Source of the DNA: a virus
Strand: one strand, 5' to 3'
IMG/VR virus record: IMGVR_UViG_3300048091_000435
Location: 1 to 40,454 of that record
Length of the DNA: 40,454 nt
Positions within the stretch are counted from its first letter, which is position 1; each line of letters starts with the position of its first letter. This document shows positions 24,673 to 32,299 of the stretch, in pieces. Both the position numbers and the translations under genes were made by a program. The notes under the pieces are model-generated. The model had not been told where the DNA came from and searched no databases. It saw only the letters and a program-made list of their open reading frames with translations.

Positions 24673-25893
24673 ATGTTGTCAATTATGCATCCAAGCGTTA
24701 TGCGAAAGGTTCATGAGTTATCTGTCGGGCTTCTGCCTGTAATAATTAAGGCTGATTCGATTCCTAAGTTGATAGTTAAAGTATCTAAGGAGGCCATCTT
24801 AACGGCTAAGGTTAGGAAGGGGTTCCTGATTTATTTGATTCCGTATGAGGTTTTGGGGGTTAAGTCTGTTGGTTTTTTGGCGGCTTTTTTTGATGATCAA
24901 CACCATCCTTATACGGCGAGCGGCGCGCTGATTAGGGAGTTGTCAGGAAGGGAGCTTTCTAAGTTGTTCGTCGCTCCCGTAGTTGATGTGCATTTTTTCG
25001 ACGAGCTTGGGAGGGAAATGTTGGCCTATCGGGCAGATTTTAAATCTACCAAGAAACATCGAGATGTGTTACGTGGGGCAGTTATTCCGAGCATTCATGG
25101 ATTGAATCAAGGTGCAGTTCTTGATCAGATCAATGATTGGTACAAGCTCAGTAGTTTGGAAGATGATGCTTCGGCAATAAAAGTAACCTTTGTAGAACCG
25201 ATCATGCCAGAGGATATTGTTTATTTTGATTTGCGTCATGATGTCAACAGCTATCACGGGAGTCCAGGTTTTAGTGAGGCTCCCCTTGAGCGTGAGATTC
25301 CCGGGCCACCTCAAGAGAAAGAGATAATCGCTTTGCTTCAACGTACTTTCGATTCTAATGAAATCTATTTGGCACCAAAAAGGACAGACGATAAAAGGGA
25401 GGTGGTCGATATTCTCGTTGTCACAGATCAGAGTGTCATTTTGATCCAGGCTAAGGATAATCAGAATCTTGAAAGCATCCTAAATAAGACGATTGAAAAA
25501 AAACGAACGGCGACAAATAAAGCGTTGAAGAAGGGGCTTGATCAAGTTGGGGGTGGAATAACTTACCTTAAAAAGTCGTCACTTTTAGTGTTTTTGATGG
25601 ATGGGGATGAGGTCGAAATAGATTTGACCGGTAAGAGAATTTATTCGATTGTCATTGTCAAAGAATTATTTATTGATGATTATGATGTTTATACGCCGCC
25701 TATGCTTGAGCTGTATGAGAGGACTGGAGTCCCATGCATCCCATTGTCGTATAGTGAGTTGCATCAATACACGCGCTTTATTCAGGGGGATCAACCATTC
25801 TTCGAGGCTTTTATAAAGGTTTTTAATCATGGGTTAGAAACAGGAATGTTCCCCCGTCTGCGAGTGTTGCCCCCTGGTTCTATTGTTAACTAA
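24673..25893 (+). CDS. Cargo gene with PD-(D/E)XK-like motif, function unknown
   Basis: A 406-residue protein in AT-rich DNA, inserted on the plus strand between the end of the S operon and the V start. Residues 243-261 read EVVDILVVTDQSVILIQAK: D246 followed by Q259-x-K261, the pattern of restriction-like nucleases with Q in place of E, and E217 is a candidate for the upstream acidic residue. The first 200 residues show alternating strands and helices without a motif I know; residues about 290-406 are mixed. No signal peptide or membrane segment. The ATG has AAAGGAG 8 bases upstream. It ends with a 4-bp convergent overlap with gpS. The position fits a phage moron, possibly for superinfection defence; this is inference. 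Confidence 0.8.
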   Translation: MLSIMHPSVMRKVHELSVGLLPVIIKADSIPKLIVKVSKEAILTAKVRKGFLIYLIPYEVLGVKSVGFLAAFFDDQHHPYTASGALIRELSGRELSKLFVAPVVDVHFFDELGREMLAYRADFKSTKKHRDVLRGAVIPSIHGLNQGAVLDQINDWYKLSSLEDDASAIKVTFVEPIMPEDIVYFDLRHDVNSYHGSPGFSEAPLEREIPGPPQEKEIIALLQRTFDSNEIYLAPKRTDDKREVVDILVVTDQSVILIQAKDNQNLESILNKTIEKKRTATNKALKKGLDQVGGGITYLKKSSLLVFLMDGDEVEIDLTGKRIYSIVIVKELFIDDYDVYTPPMLELYERTGVPCIPLSYSELHQYTRFIQGDQPFFEAFIKVFNHGLETGMFPRLRVLPPGSIVN

Positions 25894-26354
25894 TCACGAA
25901 TAGTGAGGTGCGATAGTAAGCCGTCGCGGATCAAATCGAGATCCGCTTCGGTGAAACCGAGAATTTCTCGCTGTTCGTACTTTATATCAGGAGCGTCGCG
26001 CTCCGCACGATCCTTCAATCCGTACTGATGCACTCTGGCTATGCGAGCGATGCGACCCGTGAAGCCAACGCTGATGGCGTTGCCGTCACCCTGAACCTTG
26101 AGAAAGCTAGCGGTGCGCAGCTTCTGGAACATCTGAACTTTCCGCTTCACCCGTCCCTGTTTATCGCGCAGGTTACGCTGCTTGCGCGGGGCATACTTGC
26201 TTCCATCCGGATTGCGCTGGGTGATCACTCTTTGCTGTTGGCTGCGGCGTAAAGCCTGACCGAGGCTTCGAGCCAGTCTGTTGCGTGATGCGGGCTCCAG
26301 TTGCCCGAGCAGACCGGCCGCCCAATCTTCCAGCGCCTCCAGTCTGTTAGTCAT
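25890..26354 (-). CDS. S: Tail completion protein gpS
   Basis: A 154-residue gpS homologue (P2: 150). Typical features are LEALEDWAAGLLGQLEPASR at the start, SLGQALRRSQQQRVITQRNPDG and the basic KYAPRKQRNLRDKQGRVKR, then RIARVHQYGLKDRAERD. It helps complete tail tube assembly and joining. It is the last gene of the O-N-M-L late operon and overlaps R by 8 bp. Confidence 0.92.
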   Translation of the reverse strand: MTNRLEALEDWAAGLLGQLEPASRNRLARSLGQALRRSQQQRVITQRNPDGSKYAPRKQRNLRDKQGRVKRKVQMFQKLRTASFLKVQGDGNAISVGFTGRIARIARVHQYGLKDRAERDAPDIKYEQREILGFTEADLDLIRDGLLSHLTIRD

Positions 26355-26826
26355 TCGGGACTACCCACTCACTACCTGTGGCCTGGGTACCCGGAATCCA
26401 TGCGGGGTCTAGAAACGCCGCGACACGCTGAGGTTCACCAGGATGCCTGATGGTGGTATTGCCTTCGGCGTCCTTGCCTACGACCACGCGCTCGGTCAGC
26501 GGCAAGGTCAGGCTGAGGTCCACTTTGCTGTTGTCGAGAATGTCAGCTTCGAACTGGATGCCGGCGGCGGACTTGTTCAGGTTTTCCAGCAGCTCGGATT
26601 GATGGACGCTCAGCCAGCCGAGCAGTGGCAACATGACGTTGTCGGGATGGCCGGCGAAGTCGGTGAGGATGACTTGCAGGTCGAAGCTGTATTCAAACGA
26701 GAGGCTGGCCGCAGCAGTGCAACGGACTTTGCCGTTATCGATAAAGATCAGCAGCCGCTCGGGGTTGTGTTTGAGTTCGGCAACGGTGGCCAACAGATGA
26801 GCGCGCAGGCTCTCGGGTTTGTTCAT
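26347..26826 (-). CDS. R: Tail completion protein gpR
   Basis: A 159-residue gpR homologue (P2: 155). It starts MNKPESLRAHLLATVAELKHN, the usual opening, and contains DLQVILTDFAGHPDNVMLPLLGWL, which aligns with the family core. The ATG at 26826 overlaps the LysC stop by four bases, so the longer frame to 26883 is rejected. Works with gpS in tail completion. Confidence 0.92.
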   Translation of the reverse strand: MNKPESLRAHLLATVAELKHNPERLLIFIDNGKVRCTAAASLSFEYSFDLQVILTDFAGHPDNVMLPLLGWLSVHQSELLENLNKSAAGIQFEADILDNSKVDLSLTLPLTERVVVGKDAEGNTTIRHPGEPQRVAAFLDPAWIPGTQATGSEWVVPND

Positions 26827-27080
26827 GGGGTGGCCTGTTGATGCTGATAAACCATATCGACCTGACCTGCGCATTCTGCCCAAGCAGCCTCGACGCGGTC
26901 CTGGTCGCTGAGTTGGTCGCCGTTACTGTGTGGACTGGTCGCCGGCAGAGTGCAGGGCACCACGGCCGGACAACCACTGACGATAAGCGTCGGCGCCGGT
27001 GAGAGTGGGGCGCTCGCGCAGCCGGCGAGCAGCATCAGGCAAAGGCTGACCAGCCCAGTCGCGTAGTTCGGCATTTTCAC
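26823..27080 (-). CDS. lysC: Outer-membrane spanin LysC (Rz1-like lipoprotein)
   Basis: An 85-residue lipoprotein nested out of frame in the 3' part of lysB. The signal peptide ends in a lipobox LLAGC (Cys21), so the mature protein is a short Pro-rich outer-membrane lipoprotein. With LysB it forms the spanin that fuses the inner and outer membranes at lysis. The start is GTG at 27080 (GAGG 9 bases upstream) or ATG two codons later. The nesting of Rz1 in Rz is the standard arrangement. Confidence 0.88.
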   Translation of the reverse strand: MKMPNYATGLVSLCLMLLAGCASAPLSPAPTLIVSGCPAVVPCTLPATSPHSNGDQLSDQDRVEAAWAECAGQVDMVYQHQQATP

Positions 27081-27366
27081 GTTTCAGAGCCTCAATGGTG
27101 AGTTCGCGTTTTGCCAGACCTTGGCGCATATGATCCTGCTGCGTGCGCAGGCGGGCTTGGGCATCGCGTTCCTGTTGCAGGGTGGTTCGGAGGGTATTGG
27201 CGGTGGTCAGGTTGCGGCCGGATTCTTCACGGGCGGCGTCCGCATCCTTGGTTGCCAGCTCTGTGTTTTTGTCGGCGACGGTGATGCGTTGCTCCTGGCC
27301 CCAGATCAGCAACGCCAGGGCACCGAACAGGGCAATGCCGTACAGGACCTGGCGCAGGGTGCTCAT
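26923..27366 (-). CDS. lysB: Inner-membrane spanin LysB (Rz-like)
   Basis: A 147-residue protein with one N-terminal membrane segment (residues 6-22, VLYGIALFGALALLIWG) and a long periplasmic coiled coil (about 30-110, rich in Glu, Arg, Gln and Ala). It spans the periplasm together with LysC. Its ATG overlaps the 68-residue gene by four bases. Confidence 0.88.
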   Translation of the reverse strand: MSTLRQVLYGIALFGALALLIWGQEQRITVADKNTELATKDADAAREESGRNLTTANTLRTTLQQERDAQARLRTQQDHMRQGLAKRELTIEALKRENAELRDWAGQPLPDAARRLRERPTLTGADAYRQWLSGRGALHSAGDQSTQ

Positions 27367-27569
27367 GCGCGGTACCAGCCCAGTTTGTTCATGGCACCGA
27401 CGTCCATCTTTTCCAGTGGGCCGCGCACGATGATGACTTTGCAGCCTGGTGTCAGGAAGTGCAGAGCCTCGGCCAGTTGCTCCATGCCTTCCTGTTCGGT
27501 GTTTTCCGGCACCACCAGCAGTTCGCCGTCCTTCACCTTCAACCGTTGTACCGCGTCGAGATCAATCAT
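27363..27569 (-). CDS. Hypothetical protein in the lysis cassette
   Basis: A 68-residue soluble protein (LDAVQRLKVKDGELLVVPEN, then TPGCKVIIVRGPLEKMDVGAM). It has four-base overlaps with both the endolysin gene upstream and lysB downstream, so it is a true member of the cassette. P2 has LysA, a membrane antiholin-like protein, at this place, but this protein has no membrane segment. Role in lysis timing is possible but unproven. Confidence 0.72.
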   Translation of the reverse strand: MIDLDAVQRLKVKDGELLVVPENTEQEGMEQLAEALHFLTPGCKVIIVRGPLEKMDVGAMNKLGWYRA

Positions 27570-28408
27570 GCCGCCACCGCTTGGCCACAGTCGCAGTCGG
27601 CGTGCCGTTCAAAAGCGCGCTGAAGCTTGATGTCGTACAGATTTCGCTGGTAGTCGGGGCCGTTGTAGAGCTTGGCAAATTCAGCCCATTTGCGAGCCTT
27701 CAGAGCCTTGTACAGAACTGGGTCGGTTTCGATGAAGCGCACGAAGGCTTCGAATTGTTGTGATTCGCTCGTGCTCATGGCCGTGACAAAGTCCTGCACG
27801 CTGGCATAGCCGAGGCGCTGCCAGTGGAAACCCATGATCTGGAACGCGCCCCAGGAAGCGGACTCCAGTGCGGCGGTGTCATCCATCAGGCGAGCAGTAG
27901 CCAGGCGTTGATGTTCGGCGGTGCCGCCGGCATAACCACCGGCTTTCGGGTTGACGATGGCCGGGTTGGTAGCGGCGAGTTGATCCGCGTGATGCTTGAG
28001 TTCGGCGGGGTCATCATCTTCCTGTCGAACCTTCGACAGCTGGCGATACATGATGTGCCGCTCGAAGAGAATCACCGGCTTGCCATTGTCGAGAAAGCCT
28101 TTGCCCTTCGATTCAACCTCGTTGACTGCATAGACGCTGGCCAGCGGCACATCGAGACGTTGCGCGGCGTTGACCAGATCAGCGTTCCTCAGCAACTGCT
28201 GACAATCATTGCCGGCCAGCATTGCCTGCGTCTTACTGCCGGCGATGCCATCGGCGACCAGGCCGACTTTCAACTGATAAGCGCGTACAGCGGCCTCGGT
28301 GACGTCACCGTAATCACCATCGATGATCAACTTGGCGCCGTGATTGATCAGATCTTTTTGCAGGACGCGCACCGCATGCGAACGGTCGCCGTGACGAAGT
28401 GTGGTCAT
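27566..28408 (-). CDS. Endolysin: peptidoglycan-binding plus muramidase domain
   Basis: A 280-residue cell-wall hydrolase in the gpK position. Residues 1-65 form a PG_binding_1 domain (LRHGDRSHAVRVLQKDL, IDGDYGDVTEAAVRAYQ). Residues about 90-270 form an N-acetylmuramidase domain (DUF3380 type), with NEVESKGKGF at 96-105 carrying the likely catalytic Glu, and WGAFQIMGFHWQ. No signal peptide, so release depends on the holin. The ATG at 28408 overlaps the holin stop; the open frame up to 28699 crosses the holin gene and is not used. Confidence 0.9.
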   Translation of the reverse strand: MTTLRHGDRSHAVRVLQKDLINHGAKLIIDGDYGDVTEAAVRAYQLKVGLVADGIAGSKTQAMLAGNDCQQLLRNADLVNAAQRLDVPLASVYAVNEVESKGKGFLDNGKPVILFERHIMYRQLSKVRQEDDDPAELKHHADQLAATNPAIVNPKAGGYAGGTAEHQRLATARLMDDTAALESASWGAFQIMGFHWQRLGYASVQDFVTAMSTSESQQFEAFVRFIETDPVLYKALKARKWAEFAKLYNGPDYQRNLYDIKLQRAFERHADCDCGQAVAA

Positions 28409-28728
28409 AGTTGCTCTACCTTGCGGGTGAAAAACTTCCTTGCTGCGGCGCGGGTACCTTCGACGCCCAGCAAGCCGATGACACCGCCAAAAAAGGGCGC
28501 TGTGGATGCTGGAATTCCCAACAACGACAAGCCGTGACTGGCAGCGAGTGCCAAGGCGCCGCACAGCGGGGCCTCGATCGCCATACGCCGCAACGTGCCA
28601 CCGCCGTACATGATCCGAAGGGCGGCAATGATCAGGGCCAGGATGCCGGCGTACAGCGTTGGCCAGTTCTGTTCGAGCCAGGCGGCGAGCCAGGCCCAAG
28701 TATCGGGACGGTCAGGCATGCGTTTCAT
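28405..28728 (-). CDS. Phage holin
   Basis: A 107-residue protein with three hydrophobic segments (about 21-40, 52-72, 76-95) and a basic tail (ARKFFTRKVEQL), the topology of class I holins. It permeabilises the inner membrane at the end of the lytic cycle and lets the endolysin out. It lies in the position of P2 gene Y and overlaps the endolysin start. The start could also be ATG 28719 or a TTG at 28755; ribosome sites are weak. Confidence 0.85.
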   Translation of the reverse strand: MKRMPDRPDTWAWLAAWLEQNWPTLYAGILALIIAALRIMYGGGTLRRMAIEAPLCGALALAASHGLSLLGIPASTAPFFGGVIGLLGVEGTRAAARKFFTRKVEQL

Positions 28729-28773
28729 TCCATGGTCCAGAGTGAGTGGTTTCAAGAACGCGTGGTGGGTGGG

Positions 28774-28986
28774 TCAGTCCCATAGGTTCACCATTTGCCG
28801 TTGAGGGGCGGGCGTTTGGGCTTCGGGCATTTGCACGGCCAGGCCTTGGGGCAATATCGGGCCGTGATCGGCCAGACCAGGGTTGGCCTCAAATACCGCC
28901 TCGGTCACCCCCGCCGTGCGACCGTAGTGACGCCAGCACAGCGCATCGACGGTATCGTTTTGATGGGCGCGGACAATGACGGTCAT
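28774..28986 (-). CDS. X: Tail protein gpX
   Basis: A 70-residue gpX homologue (P2: 67). RAHQNDTVDALCWRHYGRT with the LysM-like LPQGLAVQMPE is diagnostic. It shares one base with the L stop (28986). Essential tail protein in P2, probably at the spike/hub. Confidence 0.93.
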   Translation of the reverse strand: MTVIVRAHQNDTVDALCWRHYGRTAGVTEAVFEANPGLADHGPILPQGLAVQMPEAQTPAPQRQMVNLWD

Positions 28987-29447
28987 CAGATCAACTCCAC
29001 GGTGGTGCGACCGAGGCCGAGGAAGTCACGCACCGCCCAACGCTGGTCGCGGCGCAACTCGTCGATGCTTGGTGTGAGTTCATCGGCGTTCTGGTTGCCG
29101 CTGTTGGTGCTGTCGTAGGAGCGGTAGCGCTCGCAGATTTCCGCACCGGTCGCCGCGTAAATGGCTCGCTGGTACAGGTGGACGTATTGCGACACGTCTT
29201 TGATTTTGTCGGCCGGGACGTCGGCGAGGGTGGCGTAGCCGGCAGCCTGCTTGGCCTGGCGCCAGTTGCCGAACTCCCGGTTGATGCTGATGGCGGCGGC
29301 GATGGTCGCGGTTTCCAGTCTGATCGGGGTGACGCTGGCATCGAGACGCAGGGTGCCGCGCACGCTGTCCAGGTCGATTGATGGCCAGAATGGATCGGTG
29401 TTGATGTGTTCGGTCGGCGCAGTGCCGCCCGCTACGAATCCGCTCAT
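28986..29447 (-). CDS. L: Head completion protein gpL
   Basis: A 153-residue gpL homologue (P2: 169). FWPSIDLDSVRGTLRLDASVT, INREFGNWR and the C-terminal DELRRDQRWAVRDFLGLGRTTVELI match the family. It plugs or completes the filled head before tail joining. It follows M by a 104-bp gap with an AGGAGGAG stretch and no other gene. Confidence 0.93.
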   Translation of the reverse strand: MSGFVAGGTAPTEHINTDPFWPSIDLDSVRGTLRLDASVTPIRLETATIAAAISINREFGNWRQAKQAAGYATLADVPADKIKDVSQYVHLYQRAIYAATGAEICERYRSYDSTNSGNQNADELTPSIDELRRDQRWAVRDFLGLGRTTVELI

Positions 29448-29551
29448 GGAACTGCGCTCTGCAATAGGTCGCCGGTGGTCGGGGCTTCACGTTCAGGAGG
29501 AGCGGCCTGGCCGATCCGCCCCGAGCCGGCGGGGTGCGTGGGGACGCTCGG

Positions 29552-30250
29552 TTAGCTGCCGGGGGCAGCGAGTTTGTTGTGGAGGCGCTCGGCGCGTTCC
29601 AGATCCTTTTTGCCACCGCAGGCGTCGTGCAGGTCGATGGCTTTCTTCAGCAAATCGATGCCGGCTTGTACCTGTCCGGGTTGCCCTGGCAGCTCTTCGG
29701 TGATGCCTTCCAGGGTGGCGCGGCCAGTGGCGAGGAACAGCTTGGCGCGGGCCTGATCGGGCATGTCTTCGGCTTCGGTCAGTTCTGCGGTGCGGTGAAG
29801 GATGGCCAGGTCGAACGGCTCGTTGATCTTTTGGGCCTTGAACGCGGCCGTCGCGACTTCTTCCGCGACCAGGCAACCCAAAGTGCGGGCGAAACGGTCG
29901 GGCATGACCATTTTGTGTTTCAGCACGTACTCAGCGATGTTCAGGCCACCGGTGAAGTCACCGGCATCGATGCGCCACACCATCACGGTGGTTAGCACTT
30001 CATCCTGCGCACCTTGGCCGGCCTCCAGCACGCCCTGCACATAGGGCACGTAGTCGGGCAGCAACTGACGTTTGAGTTCGGCCTTACCCTGGTTCGACTG
30101 GACCTGTTTCAGGCGCAGGCGATCTTGTAGCAACTGGTTCAGCTGATGCTCGTATGCGGTAGCACCGGCCATGGTTTGGGTCGGCTCGGTCGCTGCCGCC
30201 TCAATGGCGGCAGTGACGCGCTGGAAGTGACGACGGCAGGGGTTAGTCAT
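29552..30250 (-). CDS. M: Terminase small subunit gpM (endonuclease)
   Basis: A 232-residue gpM homologue (P2: 247). HQLNQLLQDRLRLKQVQSN and LKRQLLPDYVPYVQGVLEAG are typical, as is VMVWRIDAGDFTGGLNIAEYVLKH. In P2 gpM supplies the cos-cutting nuclease of the terminase and acts with gpP. The candidate cos is at 38649-38677. Confidence 0.93.
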   Translation of the reverse strand: MTNPCRRHFQRVTAAIEAAATEPTQTMAGATAYEHQLNQLLQDRLRLKQVQSNQGKAELKRQLLPDYVPYVQGVLEAGQGAQDEVLTTVMVWRIDAGDFTGGLNIAEYVLKHKMVMPDRFARTLGCLVAEEVATAAFKAQKINEPFDLAILHRTAELTEAEDMPDQARAKLFLATGRATLEGITEELPGQPGQVQAGIDLLKKAIDLHDACGGKKDLERAERLHNKLAAPGS

Positions 30251-30261
30251 GGTCGTCTGCC

Positions 30262-31269
30262 TTACGCGATTTCGATGTTTTCAGCGAGGGACGCACATTC
30301 CAGGTCTTCGATAACGTAAGCGTCGTTGACCGATTCGTAGTTCTCGACGCGGTCGCGTTTGGCGTTGTCGAGGACGGTGCGGCGACGGCTGCCTTCTTGC
30401 CAGTAAATCGATAGGTTTTCGAGCTTGGTTACCAGCAAACCGCGGGCCGGGAAGTAGGGCACACGCACCGCCGGCAGGTTGCCCAGGCGCTTCTGGCTGG
30501 TGACGATATCGGCGGCCAGCATTTCAGTCGGCGCGTTGTCCTTGTTGATGATCGGGAAATACTTGTCGGCCAGCAGCTGACGACCGCAGATCACCACCAG
30601 ATCCGGGTCTTCCTGGTACCACGGAGCGATGAATTCCTCGACCATGCTGAAGACCAGAGCGTCGAGATTGGCGAAGTTCTTGCCGGCGCCGATGGTGATC
30701 TTGCCGGAGCCTTCGGTCACTTCATCCATGACCCGCGCGGCGTTTTCGGTACGCATCTTTTGCAGCCAGCCGACGTTGACGTCCTGGCGCAGTGGATTGG
30801 TTGCCGGGTTGGAGGTGGCCGCACGGCTGGTACCGTTCCAGCCGATCAGGATGCGGTCCAGCGCCTGGCGTTTCAGGATTGCGTCACGAATACGTGCCTG
30901 GAAGTCGGGGAACTTGGCCCAGGCATCCAGCTTGCTGTAGCGCAGGTGGGTGTCAAAGTTGGTTTGCGAACAGAAGTAGCCGCGATCATCCAGAGTGGTG
31001 ATGTCGGTCGTTTCGCGATCCTTCTGGGTGGTGTCAGTGGTCCCGGCATTCGGTCCGCCGATACCCATGCCAATTTTTTCGCCCATCTGCTCGGTGACGC
31101 CGTAGATGTTGATCGCGCTGAGGAACTGACTGGATTCCTGCATGCGGGTTTCCAGCGTCTGGGTGACGCTCGGCGCGGTGGCAAATTTGGTGGTGACGTC
31201 GGGCACGCCGTGCAGCTTGGCCAACTGGCCCAGGTAAGCGTTGAACAGGTTACGGGTATCGTTACGCAT
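30262..31269 (-). CDS. N: Major capsid protein gpN
   Basis: A 335-residue capsid precursor (P2: 357). It starts MRNDTRNLFNAYLGQLAKLHG, near-identical in layout to P2 gpN, and has KDRETTDITTLDDRGYFCSQTNFDTH in the middle. The N-terminal 30 residues are presumably removed by gpO during maturation. HK97-fold by family. Confidence 0.95.
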   Translation of the reverse strand: MRNDTRNLFNAYLGQLAKLHGVPDVTTKFATAPSVTQTLETRMQESSQFLSAINIYGVTEQMGEKIGMGIGGPNAGTTDTTQKDRETTDITTLDDRGYFCSQTNFDTHLRYSKLDAWAKFPDFQARIRDAILKRQALDRILIGWNGTSRAATSNPATNPLRQDVNVGWLQKMRTENAARVMDEVTEGSGKITIGAGKNFANLDALVFSMVEEFIAPWYQEDPDLVVICGRQLLADKYFPIINKDNAPTEMLAADIVTSQKRLGNLPAVRVPYFPARGLLVTKLENLSIYWQEGSRRRTVLDNAKRDRVENYESVNDAYVIEDLECASLAENIEIA

Positions 31270-31313
31270 GGTGATTGTCCTTCGTTATTCGGGGGCTGTG
31301 GTGGGGCTGACTG

Positions 31314-32144
31314 TCAGCAGTCGGTCACGACCTGGTTATCGCCGCCGGATACCGGAGGGCGCGTCTTCTGGTTATGGTCCTGGGTGTTCGAGAGGTTGGT
31401 CTTCAGCTCTTTCAGTTCAGTGCTGATCTGGTCGAGCTGAGTCTTCAGTCCCGCTGAAAATTGTTTCTCGGCGGCCAACTGGTCGGGCAAGTCTTTAACG
31501 TGTTCGGCAAGGGTCTGGACCGCTTCGCCGATCTGGGAAAACTCAGCGTCATCCTTGGTCTGCTTGCCGGTCAGCAGGCTTTTCACGGTGCTGAGCAATT
31601 GGGCGCCGATGCCAGGCTTTTCCTCGAACTCTTCGAACTTCAGTTCGGTCTCGACGGCCTCGGTGAACATCGAGGTTGCGGAGTAGTGGCGATCCTTGAA
31701 CGGGCTGACGTCCGGTTTCTGCGCCGAGAACGCCAGTACGTCGGTGCCCAGGCTGGCCGGCGAGTCGGTCACGGCCAGGCCGACGATGTAGGCCTCTCCG
31801 GTATCCGCGAAACTGTCGTCGATTTCGATCGAGGTGTAGATCTTCTGTTTCGCCTTGTTCATGGCGATCAGTTCAGCGGTGGGCTCGACCTGAGCGAATA
31901 GCGCGAGCTTTTTCTGACCGTTGATATCGATCTCCTCGGTCTTCACCGCCAGCACATCGCCGTAGGCCTTGAACGGACTGTCCGGCAGCAGACTGCGGAA
32001 GTGCTCCAGCCAGATGCGGGCGCCATAGGTGGACGGATTGAAGTTTTTGGCAGCCTGTTCCAGCCAGGCACGTTTGATGGTTCGCTTATCCGAGGTAGCG
32101 CCCTCGACGGCGACGCGGAACCAGTTACTGCGGAATTTCTTCAT
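31314..32144 (-). CDS. O: Capsid scaffold and maturation protease gpO
   Basis: A 276-residue scaffold-protease (P2: 284). The start MKKFRSNWFRVAVEGATSD places Asp19 and His48 (GARIWLEH) at the positions of the P2 protease triad, with Ser105 in YTSIE close to the P2 serine. The C-terminal third is a Gln/Lys/Leu coiled scaffold. The ATG at 32144 has GAGGA 8 bases upstream, so the longer frame to 32222 is rejected. First gene of the large O-to-S late operon. Confidence 0.93.
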   Translation of the reverse strand: MKKFRSNWFRVAVEGATSDKRTIKRAWLEQAAKNFNPSTYGARIWLEHFRSLLPDSPFKAYGDVLAVKTEEIDINGQKKLALFAQVEPTAELIAMNKAKQKIYTSIEIDDSFADTGEAYIVGLAVTDSPASLGTDVLAFSAQKPDVSPFKDRHYSATSMFTEAVETELKFEEFEEKPGIGAQLLSTVKSLLTGKQTKDDAEFSQIGEAVQTLAEHVKDLPDQLAAEKQFSAGLKTQLDQISTELKELKTNLSNTQDHNQKTRPPVSGGDNQVVTDC

Positions 32145-32233
32145 GCCGGGAATCCTCAATGCGTTGGGCGCTAAGTGCGTTGCAATGAGGGGCATGGTCG
32201 TGACGCGCGCGAGTTGCGGCAACGAGGCGGGAC

Positions 32234-32252
32234 TGTAGAGGAGGGGGGTACA
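32234..32252. promoter_or_regulatory. Ogr-type activator site between O and P
   Basis: TGTAGAGGAGGGGGGTACA: TGT and ACA half sites with 13 bases between. It lies in the divergent O/P region, so one dyad may serve both late promoters. Centre to the O start is 99 bp; centre to the P start (32300) is 57 bp. Confidence 0.6.
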
Positions 32253-32299
32253 AGGGGCGGTGCTATTGAGTCGCAGGCATGGGCGGCAGCATCGCGGCC

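Noticed and set aside
29080-29616. Minus-strand 178-codon frame over L and the L-M gap
   Set aside because: Arg/Pro/His-rich composition typical of a frame-shifted GC-rich gene; gpL explains the region.
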